From contig JAPOOG010000087.1 in NCBI GenBank assembly GCA_026713545.1, forward strand, positions 28,439 to 92,438: a stretch of DNA of 64,000 nucleotides, in the 5' to 3' direction. The notes under the pieces are model-generated. The model searched no databases and was not told the origin of the DNA. It saw nothing but the letters and a program-made list of their open reading frames with translations. Position 1 is the stretch's first letter. Every line of letters starts with the position of its first letter. Below, one piece after another: positions 58,130-64,000 of this stretch. Origin of the DNA: Bryobacterales bacterium (lineage in GTDB: Bacteria > Acidobacteriota > Terriglobia > Bryobacterales > UBA6623). A program made the position numbers and the translations under genes.

Positions 58130-60712
58130 ATGAAACACACCAACCGAATCCTGCCTGTGATCGCAGTGGCCCTGCTGCTGCCGACCTCCAGCGGTTGGGC
58201 TCAGCAGAATGGGCCCGCTCTGGGTGTCGCCCGCGTCAGCCTTGCCTATGGTGATGTCACCCTTCGCCGAGGAGAGTCAGGCGAGTGGATGCAAGCACAG
58301 GTCAATTCCCCGCTGGTCGAGGGCGACTCGATCGCCGCCGGAGCCGGCTCGCGAGCCGAGGTGCAGCTTGACTATTCGAACCTGCTGCGACTGGGTCCGG
58401 ATACCGAAGTCCATATGGCGAATCTGGAAAACCGCCGGTATCGCGTTCAAGTCGAGCGCGGTGTCGTCACCTACAGTGAACTGCGCGGCGGCGAGGCCGA
58501 TGTCGATATCGAGACTCCACTGATCGCGGTCCGTCCCGGCAAGAACGGGCGCTATCGGGTCGAGGTTCATGGCGACGGCGAAGTCTGGGTGATTGTCCAG
58601 AAGGGCGTAGCGGAAATAGCTTCTACGGAGGGGGTGGAGGTCCTCAAGAAAGGCAAGCGCATGATTGTCCGCGCGGGCCAGGAAAAGGACGAGAGCGAGT
58701 TCATCATCACCAACGCCACTCCCCGTGATGAATGGGATGAGTGGAACGAGCGCCGCGACAAGAGCCTGCGGAAATCAGAGAGCTACCGCTACGTCAGCCG
58801 GAGCATCTATGGCGCGGAAGACCTCGACGATCACGGGCACTGGGTCTACGTTCCCCGCTATGGCAATTGCTGGTTCCCTGCAGTCAACATCGGCTGGGCT
58901 CCCTACCGCTACGGAGGGTGGCGTTACATCGACTACTACGGCTGGACCTGGGTCAGCCGCGAGCCTTGGGGCTGGGCTCCTTATCACTACGGCCGCTGGT
59001 TCCATCACGCGATCTACGGCTGGGGCTGGTATCCGGGCGCATACTACGGCCATCATTACTGGCGGCCCGCGCTGGTTGCTTTCTTCGGCTTCGACTTTGG
59101 TATCGGGTTCGGCGTCGGAGGGCATTATCCCTACCGTCACGTGGGCTGGGTTCCGCTGGCGCCGGGCGAGCGTTACTACCCCTGGTATGGGCGTGGGTCC
59201 AGGCGCGTCGGCGGCGGACGCAACGCCGTGATCGTCAACAACAACATCAACATCCACAACGGCTTCCGCAATGCGCGGTCCAACAACGGCGTTAACGTGG
59301 TGACCGCTGAGCGCTTCGCGCGAGGATTGGCGGGTCAACCGCGTAGCCTTCGGGCAAGCGAATTACGCCGCGCGACAGTCATGCGCGGTCAAATCCCCGT
59401 AGTGCCCGAAGCTCAGAGCCGTGGCAACGTCGTCAGGCGGGCGACACTGAGACCCGCTTCCGGGCAGAGCGGAAGCAGGCAATTCTTCAGTACCGGCCGG
59501 CCTCAACGCCCCGTGCAGAGGATCAGTTTCCAGCGGCAACGCGAGCAGGTGACCCGCACGATCCGTGTGTTCGCCGAAGCGAACGGACGGCGCCAGGCGG
59601 CTACCGGCAGTTCGTCCGGGACCGTCGGCCGTGTGGCTCAATCGGGAACGGGCTCCGCTGGCGGAGGGGATGGGAGGACTTCATCCGCGGGAGGTGTCCG
59701 CTCGGCGACGCTCGGGGCGATCCGCGGCCAACGGAACCGGGCCTCGCAGTCCGATATTCCGTCTCAGACCGGTTCACCCACATCGGTTCGAAGCTCAACG
59801 ACCGATACGCGCCGTTCGAGAGGGGCCGCAGCCTTCCCGAGCGCTGCGGGCGGTGTCAGGTCCGGCGCGACGACGCAATCCGGCGCGGGCAGCGCTTCCC
59901 GTCCGGCGTGGCGCCGATTCGGTGAAACGCCCCGCAGTACACGTGGCGGTTTCCCCACGACGGGTGCACCTCGGCCGACGACTTCGACCAACTCCGGAGA
60001 GTCGACAAGCCGCTCGCGGTGGCGGACGTTCTCGAGGAGCCGCACCGGTGGCAGCGGCGGTGCAACCGTGCGCTCGACGCCCAACAGCCAAAAGCCTGGC
60101 GACCGAACATTCCGGACCACTCGGCCGCAAGGGGTGGATCGATCCTCGGGGCGGCTTTCGACAGCGCCTCGGACCAACTCGCGGATCCCTTCCAGTACCG
60201 CCCGTACGAACTCCTCCTCTCCTCGTACAAGAGTGACCCGCGGCAACTCGGGCACGTTCGCCCCGCGCATTGGGTCGCGGGTGAATCGCAGTTCTCCGAG
60301 CAGCTCGCCGAGTGTCCGACGCAGTTCCGGCAGCCGATCCGCGCCGCCGCGCGTCAATTCCTCGCGGTCGTCTTCGGGCAATTCCGGTGGATTCACATCA
60401 CGGTCGCGCTCGCGCGCGCCGTCATCGAGCTGGGGCGGGTACTCGAGTTCCCGGTCGACCACACCCTCGAAGCCCAGCAGCGGCTCTTCGATGGGCCGCT
60501 CGCCGGCTCCCCCTCGCCGCGCGCCGTCGGTTTCACGCTCGCCGAGCCGTTCCGGAGGCTCCTACGGCCACAGCAGAAGCTCTGCGCCGAGCAGTATGGG
60601 CCGCTCGTCGAGTCGAGGATCGATGGGAAGCGTATCCGGCAGCGTGCGCTCTGGCGGTGTCCGTAGTTCAAGTTCGTCCAGCAGCGCCGGCAGCCGCAGC
60701 CGCGACCGCTGA
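58130..60712 (+). CDS. FecR-domain exported protein with aromatic YGW-rich region and long Ser/Arg/Gly low-complexity tail
   Basis: 860 aa; signal peptide; ARVSLAYGDVTLRRGESGEW (FecR); WVYVPRYGNCWFPAVNIGWAPYRYGGWRYIDYYGWTWVSREPWGWAPYHYGRWFHHAIYGWGWYPG (DUF6600-like); about 440 aa S/R/G-rich C-terminus. Confidence 0.85.
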   Translation: MKHTNRILPVIAVALLLPTSSGWAQQNGPALGVARVSLAYGDVTLRRGESGEWMQAQVNSPLVEGDSIAAGAGSRAEVQLDYSNLLRLGPDTEVHMANLENRRYRVQVERGVVTYSELRGGEADVDIETPLIAVRPGKNGRYRVEVHGDGEVWVIVQKGVAEIASTEGVEVLKKGKRMIVRAGQEKDESEFIITNATPRDEWDEWNERRDKSLRKSESYRYVSRSIYGAEDLDDHGHWVYVPRYGNCWFPAVNIGWAPYRYGGWRYIDYYGWTWVSREPWGWAPYHYGRWFHHAIYGWGWYPGAYYGHHYWRPALVAFFGFDFGIGFGVGGHYPYRHVGWVPLAPGERYYPWYGRGSRRVGGGRNAVIVNNNINIHNGFRNARSNNGVNVVTAERFARGLAGQPRSLRASELRRATVMRGQIPVVPEAQSRGNVVRRATLRPASGQSGSRQFFSTGRPQRPVQRISFQRQREQVTRTIRVFAEANGRRQAATGSSSGTVGRVAQSGTGSAGGGDGRTSSAGGVRSATLGAIRGQRNRASQSDIPSQTGSPTSVRSSTTDTRRSRGAAAFPSAAGGVRSGATTQSGAGSASRPAWRRFGETPRSTRGGFPTTGAPRPTTSTNSGESTSRSRWRTFSRSRTGGSGGATVRSTPNSQKPGDRTFRTTRPQGVDRSSGRLSTAPRTNSRIPSSTARTNSSSPRTRVTRGNSGTFAPRIGSRVNRSSPSSSPSVRRSSGSRSAPPRVNSSRSSSGNSGGFTSRSRSRAPSSSWGGYSSSRSTTPSKPSSGSSMGRSPAPPRRAPSVSRSPSRSGGSYGHSRSSAPSSMGRSSSRGSMGSVSGSVRSGGVRSSSSSSSAGSRSRDR

Positions 60713-60755
60713 CCGCAGCTCGTTTCCCCCAACAACACCTTGGCACCCTACAGAA

Positions 60756-60787
60756 AGCGGGTCGCTCACCCCGGCCCGCTCTTTTTT
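60756..60787 (+). terminator. Intrinsic terminator downstream of the FecR-domain gene
   Basis: AGCGGG-(loop)-CCCGCT followed by CTTTTTT, 40-75 nt after the stop at 60712. Confidence 0.65.
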
Positions 60788-60837
60788 CAAGTGGCCGGCC
60801 GAGGGTCGGTCGACGGAATTCGACTCACGCTACCATG

Positions 60838-60861
60838 GAAGGACTCCCATGGGAGTCCTTC
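60838..60861. promoter_or_regulatory. Perfect 24-bp palindrome spanning the sirtuin start codon
   Basis: GAAGGACTCCCATGGGAGTCCTTC is its own reverse complement; its central ATG is the predicted start codon. Confidence 0.6.
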
Positions 60862-61628
60862 GACAGCCGGTGTCCTTACAAGTCCAACTAGCCCGCAAGT
60901 GGATCAAAGCAGCGTCGAGGATCGTGGGCTTCACGGGCGCGGGCATCTCGACCGAGTCGGGCGTCTCTGACTTTCGAAGCCCTAATGGTGTGTGGGCCCG
61001 CAATCGCACGGTCTATTTCCAGGAATTCATCAACAACGAGGAAGATCGCATCGAAGCTTGGCGTCAGAAAGTGGAGAGCTGGCCCGAGATGCGTGACGCA
61101 AAGCCGAACTCGGGCCATATGGCGTTGGTCGAGCTGTACCTCGCCGACAAGCTCAGCGCCATGATCACGCAGAATATCGAGCGCTTGCATCAGAGGTCCG
61201 GGATCCCAAGCGAGATCGTCTTCGAGCTTCACGGCACAACGACCGAGGCCATGTGTCTTACCTGCGGCGACCGCATTGACATGAAAGAGGCTGTAGCTCG
61301 TGTCGAGGGCGGGGAGAAAGCTCCCCTATGCCGAAAATGCGGCGGTCTCCTCAAACCCGCCACGGTCTCCTTCGGACAGCCCATGCCCGAGCGAGTCGTG
61401 CTTGCGGCGCAGCAGGCCGCGGAGTCCTGTGACTTGTTCTTGGCCGTGGGGTCTTCTCTGGTCGTGCAGCCTGCGGCGAGCTTGCCCGTCATCGCCAAGA
61501 ATGCGGGCGCGAAGCTCATCATTGTGAACCGTGAAGAGACCCCAGTGGATTCGGCGGCCGACCTTGTGCTGCACGGCGAGATCGGTGACATTCTGCCCGT
61601 CATGGCAGGCATGACAAGCGCCGGCTGA
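60849..61628 (+). CDS. Sir2-family NAD-dependent deacetylase
   Basis: RIVGFTGAGISTESGVSDFRSPNGVWARN, ITQNIERLHQRSG, ELHGTTTEAMCLTCGDR...CRKCGGLLKPATVSFGQPMP, VGSSLVVQPAASLP. ORF extends upstream to 60312 but overlaps the FecR gene. Confidence 0.95.
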   Translation: MGVLRQPVSLQVQLARKWIKAASRIVGFTGAGISTESGVSDFRSPNGVWARNRTVYFQEFINNEEDRIEAWRQKVESWPEMRDAKPNSGHMALVELYLADKLSAMITQNIERLHQRSGIPSEIVFELHGTTTEAMCLTCGDRIDMKEAVARVEGGEKAPLCRKCGGLLKPATVSFGQPMPERVVLAAQQAAESCDLFLAVGSSLVVQPAASLPVIAKNAGAKLIIVNREETPVDSAADLVLHGEIGDILPVMAGMTSAG

Positions 61629-61776
61629 ACCGCCTGACGGCACTCTCGGAAGCAAGTAGTAACTTCCACCGGGACACAGCAACACGTATTACTACAAGCG
61701 TCGTCTATAGCGGGCGGCCGCTGTCTTGCCGGCCTTCTCAGCGCCGCCTATACTGAGGGACGTCCTGCCTTTCTGC

Positions 61777-61850
61777 TGGGAGGTAGTGTAACGGTAACAC
61801 GACAGACTCTGGATCTGTTTATCGGGGTTCGAATCCCTGCCTCCCAGCCA
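61777..61850 (+). tRNA. tRNA-Gln (CUG)
   Basis: TGGGAGGTAGTGTAACGGTAACACGACAGACTCTGGATCTGTTTATCGGGGTTCGAATCCCTGCCTCCCAGCCA; anticodon CTG in loop CTCTGGA, encoded CCA. Confidence 0.95.
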
Positions 61851-61930
61851 TGTTCTCCGCAACGATTCAGTTCGTCCGCCCTGGCACGTCGATGATGTGT
61901 TTGGGACAACGGATGCCGCTAGTCCTTCTC

Positions 61931-62138
61931 TAACCTGCATGTCTCACCCCCGACGGCCGAAGCACGAGATAACAGGCCGTGATTCGCGTCTCTTGTTACG
62001 TGACCTGGGGGCCAGAGGAGGCAATATGACCGCTACTTCTGCGCGCCCAGCGGTGTGGGCCTCGTCCTGACCGCCCTCTCACGCCTGCCTGCAGCAGGCA
62101 GGCACTTCACCTCGCCACGTGGTGAGACATGCAGGCTA
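61931..62138. repeat. Dispersed TIR repeat family 1, copy D
   Basis: TAACCTGCATGTCTCACC ... GGTGAGACATGCAGGCTA inverted ends; interior GACGGCCGAAGCACGAGATAA and CTCGTCCTGACCGCCCTCTCACGC shared with other copies; extra palindrome GCCTGCCTGCAGCAGGCAGGC. Confidence 0.93.
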
Positions 62139-62140
62139 GA

Positions 62141-63094
62141 ATGAGTTGGCTTTCGACGGTGAATCTTACAGATCGATATCGGGGCGCACTTGCCGGCTTG
62201 GCGGCCGGATCCGCTCTCGGTGCGGCTTACCAGTCCCGCGCTCCCGGCAGTCCGGAGCCCTCGGAGGAGCCGAATGCTCTCGGCCCCGGCCATTGGACCG
62301 GCACCGCGTCAATGGCTGTTTGCCTGGCCAGTAGCCTGCTGGAACGCCGAGGATTCGATCCGCGCGACCAAATGGATCGATATCTGCAATGGTGGCGGCA
62401 GAGCCGGACGGGCAGCAACGGCAGCGCCGCGGAACCGGAGCCGGGTTTGTGGGGGGCGCTCAGCCGCTACGAATCGACCGGAGACCCTTTTGCGGGGTCG
62501 GATGAGACTTCGAGGGCGGGCAGCAGCTCGCTGGCGCGGCTGGCTCCGATACCGATGTATCTGATTCACGACGGCGCCCGGGCAAAGGAGATTGCGGCCC
62601 AGATGTCGCGCACCACGGATGCCACAGTCGATGCGGTGGATGCTTGCCGGTACATGACGGGACTCATTGTCGGCGCACTTCGCAACGAGTCGAAGGAGGC
62701 CCTGCTATCTGATCTCTACTCGCCTGTCTACAACTATTGGCTTTTCCAGCATGTTGCATTGAGCCCGGCCATCGATCGCATTGCGCGCGGCATCTACAAG
62801 CAGAAGCAGACCTCTGAACTTGCCGCCTCCGGAAGCGCGGCGGACACTCTCGAAGCAGCGCTCTGGGCCTTTCACAAGACGAGCGATTTCGCCGCAGGCG
62901 CTTTGCTAGCCGTACGACTGGCGCACAATGCCGAGACCACGGCGGCTGTGTATGGGCAGTTGGCGGGGGCCTACTACGGCTACTCGAATTTCCCGAGACT
63001 TTGGCGCGAGAAGGTGGCTAGGCGCACCGAGATCGAAGACTTGGCGATTGCTTTGATGCACGAGACGAAGCAAGGCATCCGACACTTTACCTGA
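62141..63094 (+). CDS. ADP-ribosylglycohydrolase-fold protein, apparently lacking canonical metal-binding residues
   Basis: DRYRGALAGLAAGSALGAAYQ ... GHWTGTASMAVCLASSLL ... SSSLARLAPIPMYL ... HNAETTAAVYGQLAGAYYGYSNFPRLW. Confidence 0.78.
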   Translation: MSWLSTVNLTDRYRGALAGLAAGSALGAAYQSRAPGSPEPSEEPNALGPGHWTGTASMAVCLASSLLERRGFDPRDQMDRYLQWWRQSRTGSNGSAAEPEPGLWGALSRYESTGDPFAGSDETSRAGSSSLARLAPIPMYLIHDGARAKEIAAQMSRTTDATVDAVDACRYMTGLIVGALRNESKEALLSDLYSPVYNYWLFQHVALSPAIDRIARGIYKQKQTSELAASGSAADTLEAALWAFHKTSDFAAGALLAVRLAHNAETTAAVYGQLAGAYYGYSNFPRLWREKVARRTEIEDLAIALMHETKQGIRHFT

Positions 63095-63095
63095 C

Positions 63096-63725
63096 ATGCC
63101 CGGAGACACCATCAGTGACGTCGAGCGGGCAGCGCAAGCGGCTGAGCGTTCGCAGCTCAGCCAGGTTCTCACCGTACCGAACCAACTCACGCTGTTGCGG
63201 ATGGTCGTGTTGCCGTTCGTCTTGATCTCGATGATCTACGGGCAACACACGGCAAGTCTTTGGCTGTTTGTCGCCGCTGCGGTGACTGACGTCATCGATG
63301 GGGTCGTGGCACGCCGATTCAACCAGAAAACGCGGCTTGGCCAATACCTGGACCCTATCGCGGACAAGCTGTTGCTGAGCTCCTGCTTCGTTGCTCAGTC
63401 CGTGAACGGCGCGATTCCCTGGTGGGTGACGATCCTCGTCCTGCTGCGCGATGTGATGATCATCGCCACTGTTCTTGTTGTCGTGCTGACGACATCCGTA
63501 CGCAGATTTCCGCCCAGTCTGCTCGGCAAGGCGAATACCGTGGTTCAGTTCACTACGTTGCTCACGGTCCTGCTGAATCATGTAATTCGGGCAGGCTGGA
63601 TGCAAGGAGTGATCACGGCGCTCGTCGCGATGACCGCCGTCACGACGGTTTTCAGCGCAGTGCACTACGCGCTGGAGGTCTCGCGGCGATTGTACGCGCA
63701 CCCCAGCACCGGCGAAGGGGAGTAG
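63096..63725 (+). CDS. pgsA: CDP-diacylglycerol-glycerol-3-phosphate 3-phosphatidyltransferase family
   Basis: 209 aa; NQLTLLRMVVLPFVLI; CDP-alcohol signature DVIDGVVARRFNQKTRLGQYLDPIADKLLL. Confidence 0.9.
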   Translation: MPGDTISDVERAAQAAERSQLSQVLTVPNQLTLLRMVVLPFVLISMIYGQHTASLWLFVAAAVTDVIDGVVARRFNQKTRLGQYLDPIADKLLLSSCFVAQSVNGAIPWWVTILVLLRDVMIIATVLVVVLTTSVRRFPPSLLGKANTVVQFTTLLTVLLNHVIRAGWMQGVITALVAMTAVTTVFSAVHYALEVSRRLYAHPSTGEGE

Positions 63726-63857
63726 AAGCGAACGGGCAGAGCTGAGGCCACGACGCATGTCGTTTCAGTCGATACTCCGACCGAAGAACTCGTTGAGAGC
63801 GCCGCCGACAGCAGCAATCTGCTCTCGCTGGGATTCGATGCGGCGCAGGGGACGCTG

Positions 63858-63874
63858 CCAGCCTGCATTTCTCA
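63858..63874. repeat. Dispersed TIR repeat family 1, interrupted left end F
   Basis: CCAGCCTGCATTTCTCA identical to the family left end, then diverges at 63875. Confidence 0.65.
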
Positions 63875-64000
63875 GTGCGCCCTGGAAAGGTACCTATTTC
63901 TAACGGGTGCGAAACCCGTCCAACAACTGTCGCTGCGGTTGGTAGCAGCCAGGGCGGATCATGGAGGTAACGAAATGGTCTGAAGCACTCTGGTGCGAAA
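63875..64000 (+). mobile_element. Candidate 5' end of a group II intron (partial, runs off right edge)
   Basis: Starts GTGCGCCCTGG; GCGCCCTGG pairs with downstream CCAGGGCG; nested hairpin ACGGG-TGCGAAA-CCCGT; continues GATCATGGAGGTAACGAAATGGTCTGAAGCACTCTGGTGCGAAA. No IEP in window. Confidence 0.5.

Noticed and set aside
59764-60462. Long overlapping ORFs on both strands within the FecR gene tail (e.g. 59565..60236 +, 59764..60462 -, 60019..60666 +)
   Set aside because: GC-rich low-complexity Ser/Arg/Gly codons keep all frames open; the in-frame tail continues from a solid N-terminal domain.
60312-60848. 179-aa N-terminal extension of the sirtuin ORF
   Set aside because: Overlaps the FecR-gene end in another frame and crosses the terminator at 60756-60787; lacks sirtuin similarity.
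61692-61940. Minus-strand 82-aa ORF containing GRDSNPDKQIQSLSCYRYTT
   Set aside because: Antisense translation of tRNA-Gln, a common spurious call.

Overview
This 64 kb window is a GC-rich, densely coded bacterial chromosome segment. The gene style (Tat-type sulfatases, small carboxypeptidase-regulatory-like proteins, FecR/YXXGW-rich protein, large MutS2/TopA) would fit an Acidobacteriota-like genome, but that assignment is inference only. Housekeeping genes: PBP1-type transglycosylase/transpeptidase (runs off the left edge and is absent from the ORF track), proS, rpsU, mtaB, dprA, topA, pabA/trpG, mutS2, accD, folC, plsC, pgsA, initiator tRNA-fMet and tRNA-Gln(CUG). Accessory blocks: four glycosyltransferases, an ECF sigma/anti-sigma unit, a four-gene coenzyme F420 cluster (cofE-cofC-cofD-npdG), and a sulfatase/sialidase/epimerase island with a frameshifted gene and three truncated remnants. 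The most interesting non-coding signals are: (1) a dispersed family of about 135-205 bp elements with covarying terminal inverted repeats (9.5, 28.4, 57.3 and 61.9 kb, plus two truncated ends); (2) what looks like the 5' end of a group II intron interrupting one of those repeat ends at the right edge; (3) a second, unrelated structured repeat present twice, both times between convergent genes; (4) a perfect 24-bp palindrome centred on the start codon of a sirtuin. No CRISPR array, rRNA or prophage was seen. All calls come from reading the sequence; no database search was run.
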